A DNA stretch of 64,000 nt from Novosphingobium flavum (GCF_014230315.1 NZ_JACLAW010000002.1:1-64000); one strand, 5' to 3'. Positions 8,723 to 18,187 are shown, counted from the first letter of the stretch. The notes: a model not told the origin generated them from the sequence alone. Numbers and translations are program-made.

Positions 8723-9883
8723 TCAGCGCGGTTTGGCGAAGATCGCCGGGTCGATGGCCCGCGCCATGACGCGGTAGCCGTCGTCGTTGGGATGAAGCCA
8801 ATCGCCGCTGTGGAAGCGCGGATCGACCCGGCCCGGATTGGCGGGGTCGCGCAGCGCCCTGTCGAAATCGATGATGCCGTCGGCCGGGTTGTCTGCCCGT
8901 ATCCAAGCGTTGACGCGAAGCCGGCTCTGCTCTCCCGCTTCGGTAAAGAAGGTCGAGCCGCGAAACGGCGGGATCGTTCCCAAGAACACCCTGATCCGCC
9001 GGGCATGGGCATCGGCAATGAGTTGGCGATAGCCCGCGATCAGCCGCTCGCCGACATCCGGCTCCCCGCCAATGTCGTTGATCCCGAGCAGGATAACGGT
9101 ATCGGTTGCGCCGGGAACCTCCAGCGCGTCGCGCTTGAACCGCGCCAGCCCCGCTTCGCCGAACGATGGATATTCGCCGGTCCGCGTCAGGTAATTCCCG
9201 GCGATCCCGGCATTGACGATCCCGATATTGACGCCGGCATCCAGAACACGCTCCGCGAACAGATCGGGCCAGCGCCGGTTGGCCGCAATGGTCGAGCCCA
9301 CGCCGTCAGTAATGGAATCGCCGAAGGCAACGACCAGTCGCTTTGCCGTGCTGCCTGCCACGTCGATGCCGCTGAGGAAGACTCGCTGCTGCACGCGTCG
9401 GTCAGGCACCGCACCGGGCCTGGCCGATCGCCCCTTGAACACCTGGGTGGGATCTTCGCCGCGGCTGTGACAGGTGCAGGGCCCGGTTGGTCCGGGGAGG
9501 TAGAGGCTGATGCGCATCTCCTGCAGCGGTATCGTCGCCAGGTCGACCGCGTCGCTGAGCACCTGCCCATGTGCCGGCATGACCATGCGATCGTTCCCGG
9601 CGAAGGTCATGTGCATCGGTCGGGCATAGTGCCCGGCCCCATTCCGCAGCGCGATCGTGACGCCCTCTATCGCTATGGGCCGGTCGCCGTACGCGTTGCT
9701 GAAGCGCACCCGCAACCGCTTGCCGCCGATGGCCAGCCGGACATGCTGCACCACCGTCTCGTCGGCAAAGGACGGGGAAACCCTCTCGGGGAACTCAGGC
9801 GCCGACAGCACCTGCGGAGCAGGCGGTGCCATCCACGCGGTCATCCACAGCGATGCGGCCATCAGCGCGTCATGCGCAGACAC
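8723..9883 (-). CDS. SGNH/GDSL-family hydrolase
   Basis: This gene encodes 386 residues from a GTG start at 9883. That start was chosen for the strong AAGGAG six bases upstream; the open frame extends about 115 further codons with no homology. Residues 1-25 may be a weak signal peptide. A beta-rich N-terminal domain is followed by an SGNH domain with block I GDSIT (188-192, nucleophile Ser190), GIND (267-270) and block V DWLHPND (361-367, Asp and His of the triad). Such proteins are esterases or carbohydrate deacetylases. It lies between a TonB receptor and an aminotransferase in one strand-consistent run, so it may cleave an ester of the imported substrate. Confidence 0.85.
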   Translation of the reverse strand: MSAHDALMAASLWMTAWMAPPAPQVLSAPEFPERVSPSFADETVVQHVRLAIGGKRLRVRFSNAYGDRPIAIEGVTIALRNGAGHYARPMHMTFAGNDRMVMPAHGQVLSDAVDLATIPLQEMRISLYLPGPTGPCTCHSRGEDPTQVFKGRSARPGAVPDRRVQQRVFLSGIDVAGSTAKRLVVAFGDSITDGVGSTIAANRRWPDLFAERVLDAGVNIGIVNAGIAGNYLTRTGEYPSFGEAGLARFKRDALEVPGATDTVILLGINDIGGEPDVGERLIAGYRQLIADAHARRIRVFLGTIPPFRGSTFFTEAGEQSRLRVNAWIRADNPADGIIDFDRALRDPANPGRVDPRFHSGDWLHPNDDGYRVMARAIDPAIFAKPR

Positions 9884-9975
9884 GTCGGTCTCCTTGGCTG
9901 GACATTGTTCAATCACTCCGGGGAGAAGAGCCTCTGGATCGGACAGGGTCCCTTCTCCCACAATTCCGGCCGGGG

Positions 9976-12900
9976 TCAGAACGACTTCTGGAGCGACAGC
10001 TTGATGGTGCGGCCCAACGGATCGCCGGTCATGGCGTCGTAGTTGAGGTCCTGCCGCGAGAACGGCGGGTCGCGGTCGAACAGGTTGTTCACGCTCAGCG
10101 TTGCCGTGGTATACCAAGGCAGTTTGACCCGGTACGTCAGGTCGAACAGCATCGCCGCACTGATGCGTTGCCCGGCCGTGACCGTGCCGCAGGTTGGCGA
10201 AACCACTGTTGGCGGGGTGCCGCCGCACGCCGCGACCGTACCGGTCTGCTGCGCCGCGCTGTAAGTGAACAGACCGCGCTGGTCGGTATAGGCTCCGGTG
10301 TAGCGCCCGGTCAGACGGAGGTTATGATTGCCTTGTGCGTATTCCACAAAGCCCTGCCCTTTCCACTTGGGCAACGGGTAGGCCACCGTCAGGATGTTGG
10401 CATTGCCTGCCGCCTCGAACGCCGAACCGGCCACCGGCACGCCGCCGATCACGAGCTGACCAACCGAGTACTTGTCGACATAAGTCGCGCTGGCACCCAG
10501 GTTGACCGTCCCGCCCGCAAGTACATCCGGGATCGAATAGTCGAGGATGAAATCGAAGCCGGACGTCTTGATCCTTGGTCCGTTGATCTGGGTCACCGTG
10601 ACCCGCGTGATGGTTGATGAGGAGCAGCCCGAGCTGAAGGCGAAGTGCGAGGCGATGAAGGCCGGATCGCCGTTGCAGGTGCCGCCGCCCGCCGGGAAGG
10701 CCGCCGCCAGAACGTTGGCGAGCGGTTCGGCGGTCAGGATATCCTTCAGCTGGTAGTTCCAGTAATCAACCGAGGCGCGCAGGCGGCCCACCTCGAAGAT
10801 GCCCCCGACACTGTAGGACGTGGCCTTTTCCGGCCCCAGGTTGGGATTGCCCTTCGTCTCCACAGGAAGGGTCTGACCAAAGACCACCAGCCCGGCAAGC
10901 GAACTGACCGGAGCCACCGATTCCTGCGGCGGCGCGCGGAAGGTGGTGCCTACCGATCCGCGCAGCGCGAACCACGGGAATGCCTGGAATTTGGCGCGGA
11001 GCTGCGGATTGAAAGTCGACCCGCCCTTCGCGCCATAGTCCTCGAAGCGAGCCGCGGCGCTGATATTGAATGTGTCGAATACCGGAATATTGAGCTCGCC
11101 GAACACGGCATAGATCGTCTGGCTCAGGCTGACCGGCGTTCCTTGCGATTCCACCACCAGCGGCGAAGTGGGCTTGGGAAAGCAGTTCGTGTTGCCGTTG
11201 AGCGGCGTGTCCGCGCAGGGGTAAAGCAGCGCATTGGTGAACGAGCCATATTCGGTGCTGTAGCTGTTGGTGCGAACCTGTCCGCCCACGGCCCAGCGGA
11301 TCGGCCCGCCTGGCAGTTCGATCGGGGCCGTCCCTGAAAGCCCCGCGTCGATATTCATGATCTTGGTAACGAACTGGTACTGCATCTGCGGGAACATCCA
11401 GTCGACCAGTTCCTTGTTGTTGTTGGCTAAAGCCGGAACATATCCCGGATTGGTGAGCCCGAGCGGCGGGCTGCCCGGCAAGGCGTTGGAAAACGGGTTG
11501 AAGTAGGAGCAACTGCCCACGCCTGGCGTGCCGGTGGCATAGTTGCAGTTGGGGCCGCCCAGGCCGCGCAGCGCAGCCTGAAGGCGGACCGTCAGCGTAT
11601 CGCGGAAGGTTACCTTGCTGGCATAGCGGCCGTAGGTCACGCCCAGGTTCCAGGCCAAATCGCGTGCAAGGCTGCTGTCGCCCAGCGTTCCGCTCAATTC
11701 AGCCGTAGTCCGGAAGACCGAGCGGTATTGCGGGGTGTAGTTCGGCCCGTAGTCGAATAGCGGATTCCCGCCCGACAGGAACGGACGGAACGCGCCCAGC
11801 GGAATGAGCGCACCGTTAGTGCCCCACGGAAAATAGTTGGGATAGGCCGCCACGATGGCTTGGTAGCCCGGGTTAGTGCTCGGGATGTAATAGCCGCCCA
11901 GCGTGGCCGGCGTAACGGAAGTGTTGAGCCCGCCGAACCCGGCCGGCAATGCCGACGCGGGGACTTCGCGAGAAACGGCAAACGAAGGCGTGCGGTTCGG
12001 GCTGGGTGCATCGGTGAACGAATAGAGCCCGTCGATGGTCAGGGTAACCCGGTCCGACAGCTCTGTCTTCAACTTGCCGTAGAACTGGGCCCGGACCTGC
12101 TTGTCGACGAGGTTGTCCCACACCGTGTAATGCGCCCGGCACACGGTAAAGCCACCCGGCGTCGGGTTGGTCAGCACTTCGCCCAGTGCCGCGCAGCCGG
12201 GATCGGGCAGTGCCGCCCCAAGCTGGGTCGAGCCGTTAAGCGGGATAAACCGGCCGGGGTTTGCCGCCGCCGACCAGCCGCCCTGCGGATTGCTTTCGAA
12301 GGGCAGGACCGCCCAGTCGCGCGCCAGCACCGGCAGGTCTGACTTGTACTGAAAGCCGGCTGACAGCATCAGGCTGGTTCGCTCGCCGCGCTTGCCCCAC
12401 AGCACACTGCCGCTCAAATCGCCGTCAGAACCTGTAATGTAACGATAGTCGGCGTTAAGCTCGAGTCCGTCGAACCGGTCGCGGGTGATGAAGTTGACCA
12501 CCCCGGCCACTGCGTCGGAGCCGTATGTCGCTGCGGCGCCGTCCTTGAGCACTTCGACCCGGGCGATCGCCGCCGCAGGAAAGGTGTTCACATCGACGAA
12601 GTTGGTGAACGTGGGGAAGCGTTTGCCATCGAGCAGGACCAGCGTGCGTTCCGGCCCCAGGCCGCGCAGGTTCACTGACGCCTGGCCCTCGTTGGAGGCG
12701 CCCCGCCCAGCGATGAACTGGTTCGATTCGCCAATGATGCCGCTTGCCGCCGGCAGCGCCTTGAGCATTTCGACCGTAGAGGGCGAGCCCTGCTTGGCCA
12801 TGCTTTCCGCTGTGATCACGTTGACCGGAATGGCCCCCGTCTCGGCCGCGCCCCGAATGTAGGTTCCCGTCACGACGATCTCGTCCGCGGGCGCCTGGTC

Positions 12901-13017
12901 GGCCGGGCCATTGGTGCCGCCCGGCGCCTGCTGGGCCGCGGCCACGCCGGGCATCAGCGCCGCGGCCATGGCCAGAGCAGCGGTCGAGCAAGTCAAGGCG
13001 TTTCGCAAAATGAGCAT
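9976..13017 (-). CDS. TonB-dependent outer-membrane receptor
   Basis: A receptor of 1013 residues. A signal peptide ends near GVAAAQQ, followed by a plug domain (ADEIVVTGTYIRG, VNLRGLGPERTLVLLDGKR, VEVLKDGAAATYGSDAVAGVVNF) and a 22-strand barrel ending in ...GRTIKLSLQKSF with a terminal Phe. The plug resembles the receptors that sphingomonads use for organic substrates rather than siderophores. The start at 13017 is preferred over 13074 because a signal peptide follows it directly. It lies between the amidohydrolase-like gene and the SGNH hydrolase, so it probably imports the substrate of that cluster. Its upstream region carries a 16-bp palindrome and two TTTATCG boxes. Confidence 0.94.
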   Translation of the reverse strand: MLILRNALTCSTAALAMAAALMPGVAAAQQAPGGTNGPADQAPADEIVVTGTYIRGAAETGAIPVNVITAESMAKQGSPSTVEMLKALPAASGIIGESNQFIAGRGASNEGQASVNLRGLGPERTLVLLDGKRFPTFTNFVDVNTFPAAAIARVEVLKDGAAATYGSDAVAGVVNFITRDRFDGLELNADYRYITGSDGDLSGSVLWGKRGERTSLMLSAGFQYKSDLPVLARDWAVLPFESNPQGGWSAAANPGRFIPLNGSTQLGAALPDPGCAALGEVLTNPTPGGFTVCRAHYTVWDNLVDKQVRAQFYGKLKTELSDRVTLTIDGLYSFTDAPSPNRTPSFAVSREVPASALPAGFGGLNTSVTPATLGGYYIPSTNPGYQAIVAAYPNYFPWGTNGALIPLGAFRPFLSGGNPLFDYGPNYTPQYRSVFRTTAELSGTLGDSSLARDLAWNLGVTYGRYASKVTFRDTLTVRLQAALRGLGGPNCNYATGTPGVGSCSYFNPFSNALPGSPPLGLTNPGYVPALANNNKELVDWMFPQMQYQFVTKIMNIDAGLSGTAPIELPGGPIRWAVGGQVRTNSYSTEYGSFTNALLYPCADTPLNGNTNCFPKPTSPLVVESQGTPVSLSQTIYAVFGELNIPVFDTFNISAAARFEDYGAKGGSTFNPQLRAKFQAFPWFALRGSVGTTFRAPPQESVAPVSSLAGLVVFGQTLPVETKGNPNLGPEKATSYSVGGIFEVGRLRASVDYWNYQLKDILTAEPLANVLAAAFPAGGGTCNGDPAFIASHFAFSSGCSSSTITRVTVTQINGPRIKTSGFDFILDYSIPDVLAGGTVNLGASATYVDKYSVGQLVIGGVPVAGSAFEAAGNANILTVAYPLPKWKGQGFVEYAQGNHNLRLTGRYTGAYTDQRGLFTYSAAQQTGTVAACGGTPPTVVSPTCGTVTAGQRISAAMLFDLTYRVKLPWYTTATLSVNNLFDRDPPFSRQDLNYDAMTGDPLGRTIKLSLQKSF

Positions 13018-13079
13018 CTTGGGCTCCCCCCATGGTTCAGCAAGCGAAAGCAACCACAATCCCGGCATTCGCACAAGTC

Positions 13080-13127
13080 ATAAATAGATATTTATCGTCT
13101 TTTTGTGCGGTGAACACGGATTTATCG
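13080..13127. promoter_or_regulatory. Palindrome and TTTATCG boxes upstream of the TonB receptor
   Basis: ATAAATA (13080-13086) and TATTTAT (13089-13095) form a perfect dyad with a 2-nt centre. TTTATCG occurs at 13091-13097 and again at 13121-13127. The same heptamer in reverse orientation (CGATAAA) occurs twice in the tetR/amidohydrolase promoter region at 14731 and 14771. A shared regulator, most simply the neighbouring TetR protein, would explain this. Function is inferred only. Confidence 0.4.
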
Positions 13128-13162
13128 GAACGAAACCGCATCATAGCCGGGAAAAAACGGCT

Positions 13163-14686
13163 CTATCCGACTGCGCCAAACCGCTGGAGGACATTCAGGG
13201 TGATTCGTGGGACAAAGCTCAGCCCGCTGGCGAGCGCGCTGGCCCATTCGGTTGTGCCGGCATTGAATACCTCGCCTTTTTCGCGCCGGAACGACGCCAT
13301 TACCGCGTGCCCCCGGCGAAGGCGGTCCTGCGCACCAGCTTCCGAATGGCCGTGGGCGACCAAAGCTGCGAGTTCCAACTTCTCGGGCGCAAGTATCGGC
13401 GGATAGGCCGTCCCCGGCTCTTCCGCGAAGACGGCAGGAGCCATGGCGATTACCGCCAGGTCAGCAGGAACGCCCAGGTGCGGAACTGCCGACAGGCGCC
13501 CATCTGTGTTGAATTGCAGCAGACAACCATCGTTTTCATAAGCGAGCAAAGGGCTGTCCCCGCCAATCTGGTCACCATAAAACAGGTCGCAACCCTCCAA
13601 GGCCCAGTGCGTCTCGTCATACACCGTATAGCTGCCAGTGCCCCGCGCCACGCACATGCCAAGGCGGTGATAGCCGCCAAGCAGAAAGGTCAACCCCAGG
13701 AGCGCAGCCTCGGGTCTGGCGAATTGCGGATGGGACCACAGCCCCGTCGCCGCGCTGGCCAGATCCGGCTCACGATCGATGCCTCGCGACTTGTGGCAAA
13801 CCATCCGGCTTCCGTCCCACCGCACCTTCCAGTAAGACGTGTTTCCAGAAAAGACCGCCAGGTTTCCGCCTTGATCGACATAGTCATCAAGCGCCTGCCG
13901 CTGCGGGCCCGACCAGTATTCTGAATGCCCCACGACGAGGACGCAGGCATAGCCGTCCAATACGTGCGGACGGTCATTCAGGTCGCGGTCGGTCGCATAG
14001 TCCAGGCCAATCCCATGCTCTTCGCACCAGGCGACGAACTTGTGCTCCCACTTGTTCTTGAACCCGGCCGGATTATCCAGAGGACCCAACCCATGCTCGG
14101 CGGTGAAACGCCGCGACGGCATGTCCGGGAGCTCACCGGCCCCCCGCAATCCGCCGTTCATCAGCTTGGGCACGCCCTCCGGGGCGTTCAGGATCCCTTG
14201 GGCGAAGGGCCGCTCCTGCGAGACGATGCCGACCGCTTGGTCCAGAGCCTCGAACAGCCCCAGCCGGCCGTCCATCACTGCCCCGATATCGCCGTAAGTG
14301 CTGCGCCCGCCCCACCAGTTGTAAGCTTGGTACGTGTTGGTGGCCAAGACCAGCAAAGCGCGTTGCGTACGGGCGGACGGCAACACACAGACGAAATGGC
14401 AGGTGGTTTCGCCCAGCTCATTCTCGAACCGCAGTTCGTAGTACCCGCTTTCCCAACCAGCGCCGACGGTGAAGGTGGCGGTAACCGGCCAGCCGCAGCC
14501 CATCGTGTCCGCGTCCGCGGGGACCGCGTGCTCGACCGTTGCAATATTTTTAACCTCGAGCACGACGCCGCGCTCGCGCCCGAGCCGGGCGATCTCCAGG
14601 CGGCAAACTTCACCGCTCGAAGAAAGGTGAATGTCGACCGGATCGCCCGGCCGGGCGCTCAGAACACTGGTGTAAGCTGCGATCAT
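13163..14686 (-). CDS. N,N-dimethylformamidase large-subunit-like protein
   Basis: A protein of 507 residues resembling the C-terminal catalytic part of the beta (large) subunit of N,N-dimethylformamidase, a mononuclear-iron amidohydrolase. A lectin-like N-terminal beta domain (about 1-105) is followed by a glutamine-amidotransferase-like fold with the family motif NTYQAYNWWGG (117-127), WEHKFVAWCEEHGIGLDYATD, and GHSEYWS (253-259), whose Glu corresponds to an acidic residue conserved in the family. The ATG at 14686 has GGAGA upstream; the longer frame is not supported. No gene for the small alpha subunit is present nearby. It is transcribed away from tetR and towards the TonB receptor. Amide hydrolysis is likely; the substrate is unknown. 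Confidence 0.78.
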   Translation of the reverse strand: MIAAYTSVLSARPGDPVDIHLSSSGEVCRLEIARLGRERGVVLEVKNIATVEHAVPADADTMGCGWPVTATFTVGAGWESGYYELRFENELGETTCHFVCVLPSARTQRALLVLATNTYQAYNWWGGRSTYGDIGAVMDGRLGLFEALDQAVGIVSQERPFAQGILNAPEGVPKLMNGGLRGAGELPDMPSRRFTAEHGLGPLDNPAGFKNKWEHKFVAWCEEHGIGLDYATDRDLNDRPHVLDGYACVLVVGHSEYWSGPQRQALDDYVDQGGNLAVFSGNTSYWKVRWDGSRMVCHKSRGIDREPDLASAATGLWSHPQFARPEAALLGLTFLLGGYHRLGMCVARGTGSYTVYDETHWALEGCDLFYGDQIGGDSPLLAYENDGCLLQFNTDGRLSAVPHLGVPADLAVIAMAPAVFAEEPGTAYPPILAPEKLELAALVAHGHSEAGAQDRLRRGHAVMASFRREKGEVFNAGTTEWASALASGLSFVPRITLNVLQRFGAVG

Positions 14687-14720
14687 TCGAGCGTCTCCGC
14701 ATGGCCCGCGAACAAAGTTG

Positions 14721-14787
14721 CTTGCTAACCCGATAAAAAACGGAAAATATCGCCGGTAGCAAGTGATTCTCGATAAATGTCGGTTTT
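14721..14787. promoter_or_regulatory. Divergent control region between amidohydrolase-like gene and tetR
   Basis: This stretch holds CTTGCTAACC (14721-14730) facing GGTAGCAAG (14754-14762), an imperfect dyad, and the direct repeat CGATAAA at 14731-14737 and 14771-14777. CGATA (14731) also pairs with TATCG (14748-14752). TetR regulators commonly repress a divergent neighbour through such dyads. The CGATAAA heptamer is shared with the TonB receptor promoter. No binding-site consensus is known to me for this regulator. Confidence 0.4.
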
Positions 14788-14818
14788 TGAAAACCGCACA
14801 ACCAACGATGAGGGGCCG

Positions 14819-15568
14819 ATGCCGCGAGCCAAGCGAACCAATTCCAACGACGCGGTGGGCAGCCGGACCGCGATTCCCCGCGAGCCGTCGCAGGAGCGAA
14901 GCCGCGTGCGATATCGTACCCTGCTCGACGCCACGGCCGAACTCGTCGAGGAGCGCGACTTTGCCGATATCAGCCTCTACGACATCAGTGACAGGGGCAA
15001 AGTCCCCCCCGCCTCGGTCTATCATTTCTTCCCGACCAAGGAAGCCGCCTTCGTGGCCTTGGCCAAGCGCTATCTTGAAGACCTGGCGCAAGTCCTCAAC
15101 CACCCCACACCGCTGGACGAGGTCAACGGCTGGGACGACCTGCTGACTATCCGTTATCAGCGCGTGGTCGCTTACTACAACGCCCACGCAGCTTTCGCGC
15201 GGATCGCCTTCAGCGGCTCGACCATATCCGAGATTCGACGAATCGACGCCGATTACCTCGCTGATGCCCGGCACACCCCGCTCGGTTGGCTGTCAAATTA
15301 CCTCGATATGCCTTACCTGCCGCAGGCCGAATTCAAGTTCGCCTGCCTGGTCGGCATTTACGACGGCATTTGGACCCTGTCCTATTCGCGCCACGGCCGG
15401 ATTGCCGAACCCTTCGCTCGCGAGGGGCTGCGGGCCGGCATCGCATTTTGCCGAACCTTTCTGCCAGACGTAATTCCCTTCCGAACCCCGAAGAGTGCGC
15501 CTCCGGCTGCCCCCGCGAGCCGCGACGGCAATGTGAAAGCGCCGAAGGCGGCGAGCAGGCCGGAATGA
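14819..15568 (+). CDS. TetR-family transcriptional regulator
   Basis: A protein of 249 residues with an N-terminal TetR helix-turn-helix (YRTLLDATAELVEERDFADI then ISDRGKVPPASVYHFFPTKE, about 30-85) and a helical ligand domain. The ATG at 14819 is preferred to the ATG at 14777 because GAGGGG lies just upstream. It heads a plus-strand run with an MFS transporter, a DUF1537 kinase and a class II aldolase, and is divergent from the amidohydrolase-like gene. Its stop codon overlaps the MFS start (ATGA). It is a natural candidate for the local regulator of both runs, with a pathway intermediate as ligand. Confidence 0.87.
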   Translation: MPRAKRTNSNDAVGSRTAIPREPSQERSRVRYRTLLDATAELVEERDFADISLYDISDRGKVPPASVYHFFPTKEAAFVALAKRYLEDLAQVLNHPTPLDEVNGWDDLLTIRYQRVVAYYNAHAAFARIAFSGSTISEIRRIDADYLADARHTPLGWLSNYLDMPYLPQAEFKFACLVGIYDGIWTLSYSRHGRIAEPFAREGLRAGIAFCRTFLPDVIPFRTPKSAPPAAPASRDGNVKAPKAASRPE

Positions 15569-16902
15569 CCGCGCCCGTTCCATCATCGCGGGTGGAGACC
15601 GCCAGTGCAGGCGCCGGGCAATCGCCCGCCCGCCGTCGCTATCTCCTGATCCTGCTCATGCTTGCCTACGTACTGTGCTATGTCGATCGTCAGGTAGTCA
15701 CCATTCTTGCCGAAGCGATAAAGCAGGACCTGGGCCTGGCGGACTGGCAGATCGGCGCCATGTCCGGGCTAGCCTTCGCTATCTTCTATACCGGCTTCGG
15801 CGTGCCCGTCGCTCGCCTCTCCGAACGTACCAACCGCCCTCGCCTGATCGCCGCTGCGATTTTGCTATGGAGCGCGTTCACCATGCTGTGCGGCGCGGCA
15901 ACCGGTTTTTCCGCCCTGCTCCTGCTGCGGATGGGCGTGGGCCTGGGCGAGGCGGGGTGCGCGCCGGCATCACATTCGCTGATCGCCGATTCCGTCCCGC
16001 GCGAGATTCGCTCGTCGGCGCTGGCGACCTTCTCGCTCGGAGTCCCGCTGGGCACGCTGCTCGGACTGGCGATGGGCGGGATCATCGCCGATGCCTATGG
16101 CTGGCGCTGGGCCTTTGTCATCGCCGGCCTGCCCGGCCTCGTCCTGGCGCCGATGATCTTCCTTACCCTGCGCGAACCCCGCTCTCTCGCCCAGTCATCC
16201 TCCGTCCCGCAGGTGACCATGCGCGAGGTGTTCAAGGAGCTGTCCGGCAAGCGGACCTTCTGGCTCGCCGCACTCGGAGCGGGGGGCATCGCGTACAACG
16301 GCTATTCCCAGTCCGCCTTTATTGCCCCGTTCTTCCTACGCGCTCACGGCCCGGAACTTGGGGTTCTGGCAGCGCGGTTCGGACTTGAAGCGGTCGGCTT
16401 TCTGGGCATCGTGCTGGGCGTGTTGCAGGGCCTGTCCGGCGTTCTGGGAGCAATGGCGGGCGGGGCCATCGCCGATCGCTTCGGCGCCCGGCAACCGAAG
16501 GTTTATATGACTATACCCATGGTCGCCTGCCTGCTCGGCATTCCGCTCTACCTGGTCATCTTCACCACCCCCAACATCGGCTTGGCGCTCGGCCTCAGCG
16601 CGCTGTCGTTCTTTGTCGGCAACATGTGGTACGGGCCCGTCTACGGCGTGGCGCAAGGCGTGGTCGATCAGCGGCACCGATCGACGGCAGCCTCGCTAAT
16701 CATCCTGATCATGAGCGTGATCGGCATCGGCTTGGGTCCGCTGGTCACCGGCCTGCTCAGCGACATGGCCAGCGCCCGCCTCCAGCTCGGCCCGACCGAT
16801 GGCCTGCGTTTTGCGCTGCTCGCCTCGCCGATCGGCATGGTCCTCTCGGTCGGGCTCTTTTGGCAAGCCCGTAAATCGGTGGAGGACGACCTTGTCGGAT
16901 GA
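15565..16902 (+). CDS. MFS transporter
   Basis: A major facilitator superfamily protein of 445 residues with about 12 predicted membrane helices. It has the cytoplasmic loop motif GVPVARLSERTNRPRLI between helices 2 and 3 and a second copy, GAIADRFGARQPK, in the C-terminal half. The N-terminus LAYVLCYVDRQVVTILAEAI is typical of the spinster-like/organic anion group abundant in sphingomonads. The start overlaps the tetR stop by four bases (ATGA). It probably moves the substrate or an intermediate across the inner membrane after TonB-dependent entry. The longer upstream frame overlaps tetR and is not real. Confidence 0.9.
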   Translation: MTAPVPSSRVETASAGAGQSPARRRYLLILLMLAYVLCYVDRQVVTILAEAIKQDLGLADWQIGAMSGLAFAIFYTGFGVPVARLSERTNRPRLIAAAILLWSAFTMLCGAATGFSALLLLRMGVGLGEAGCAPASHSLIADSVPREIRSSALATFSLGVPLGTLLGLAMGGIIADAYGWRWAFVIAGLPGLVLAPMIFLTLREPRSLAQSSSVPQVTMREVFKELSGKRTFWLAALGAGGIAYNGYSQSAFIAPFFLRAHGPELGVLAARFGLEAVGFLGIVLGVLQGLSGVLGAMAGGAIADRFGARQPKVYMTIPMVACLLGIPLYLVIFTTPNIGLALGLSALSFFVGNMWYGPVYGVAQGVVDQRHRSTAASLIILIMSVIGIGLGPLVTGLLSDMASARLQLGPTDGLRFALLASPIGMVLSVGLFWQARKSVEDDLVG

Positions 16903-18187
16903 CTCGCAAAGCTGCCCTGATCAGGGCGGCCCCCTCATGTTCGGAGGGATCGCCGACGATCTCACTGGCGCAATAGAATTGGCCGGAATGCTGGCCGCCG
17001 GCGGCTGCCACGCCGCGGTTGGCATGGGCCCCTCGGCTATTCCCGAGGAGGTGGTCGAGCTTGACGCGCTGGTGCTGGCGATCAAATCGCGCGTGGTGCC
17101 GGCGCCAGTGGCGGCGCAACGCTTTGCCGAGGCAGCGGCGTCGCTCCGGCAGGTCGGGGCGCGGCAGCTGTTCTTCAAATACTGCGCCACGTTTGACAGC
17201 ACGCCTGCTGGCAACATCGGCCCCTGCGCCGATATCCTGCGCACGCAGACCGGCGCCGCTGCGCTGCTGTTCTGCCCCGCATTTCCGAACGTGGACCGCA
17301 CGGTGTACCGCGGACATCTGTTCGTGGCGGATCAGTTGGTGTCAAATTCGCCCAAGCGCCACGACCCGCTGACGCCAATGACCGAGCCTGATCTGGTCAA
17401 GGTCCTCGGCGCGCAAACCCGCGAAAAGGTCGGCTTGCTTCCCTTGCCAATCATCCGCGCGGGCGAGCAGCAGGTGCGCCGCGCCCTTGCCGAAGGCGCA
17501 CGGGCAGGCACGCCCTACCTCATCGCCGACACGGCCGAGGAAGCGGATCTTGTGGTTTTGGCGGAAGCGACATGGGATTCCTGCGCCATGACCGGTGGCT
17601 CTTCGGTCGCGGCACACTACCCGGCGCTGTGGCGCCGTAACGGGCTGATCGGCAGCCGCGCAGCGCCAGCGCTTCCCCGACGGCGCGGGCGGGGGGCGGT
17701 GCTGGCGGGAAGTCTCGCCGAACGGACGGCAGTACAGATCGCGGAGTTCTCCCACCACCATCCCACGCTGCACCTGGATATCCTGAACAGCGCCCACACG
17801 CCCGAAATGGCGGCGCGCTGGGCCCTAGAAAACTCTGGCCCGATCTGCATCGCCACTACCACCTCGCACGAAAGAGCCCGTGAAATCCAGCAGGCTCTCG
17901 GCGCAGGCGAGGCCGCCCGCCAAGCAGAGCGCCTGCTCGGCGAGATCGCCGTCCGACTCGTGGCGTCCGGGTTCGACCGCTTGCTTGTCGCCGGCGGGGA
18001 AACCTCAGGCGCGGTGGTAGATGCCCTCGCGATTCGCCATCTTGCGGTGGCCCCGTTCACGGCACCCGGAGTCGGCCTCTGCCACGCCGAATTGCCCCGG
18101 CCCATCACGCTGTGTCTCAAGTCGGGTAAGCTGGGCGACACCGCGATGTTCGCGCGCGTACTGGCGGAAATGGAGGGAATGGAGTGA
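16892..18187 (+). CDS. DUF1537 / four-carbon acid sugar kinase family protein (OtnK-like)
   Basis: A 431-residue member of the family of 3-oxo-tetronate and related sugar-acid kinases. The N-terminal motif MFGGIADDLTGAIELAG and the C-terminal ATP-binding segment LLVAGGETSGAVVDAL identify it, and the PGVGLCHAELPRPITLCLKSGKLGD end is also typical. The proposed start is the TTG at 16892, which has GGAGG upstream and overlaps the MFS gene by 11 bases. The ATG at 16937 would give a 15-residue shorter form. It overlaps the class II aldolase gene by four bases. In known pathways the kinase phosphorylates an acid sugar and the partner aldolase cleaves or decarboxylates it. Its actual substrate here is unknown. 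Confidence 0.85.
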   Translation: MSDDSQSCPDQGGPLMFGGIADDLTGAIELAGMLAAGGCHAAVGMGPSAIPEEVVELDALVLAIKSRVVPAPVAAQRFAEAAASLRQVGARQLFFKYCATFDSTPAGNIGPCADILRTQTGAAALLFCPAFPNVDRTVYRGHLFVADQLVSNSPKRHDPLTPMTEPDLVKVLGAQTREKVGLLPLPIIRAGEQQVRRALAEGARAGTPYLIADTAEEADLVVLAEATWDSCAMTGGSSVAAHYPALWRRNGLIGSRAAPALPRRRGRGAVLAGSLAERTAVQIAEFSHHHPTLHLDILNSAHTPEMAARWALENSGPICIATTTSHERAREIQQALGAGEAARQAERLLGEIAVRLVASGFDRLLVAGGETSGAVVDALAIRHLAVAPFTAPGVGLCHAELPRPITLCLKSGKLGDTAMFARVLAEMEGME

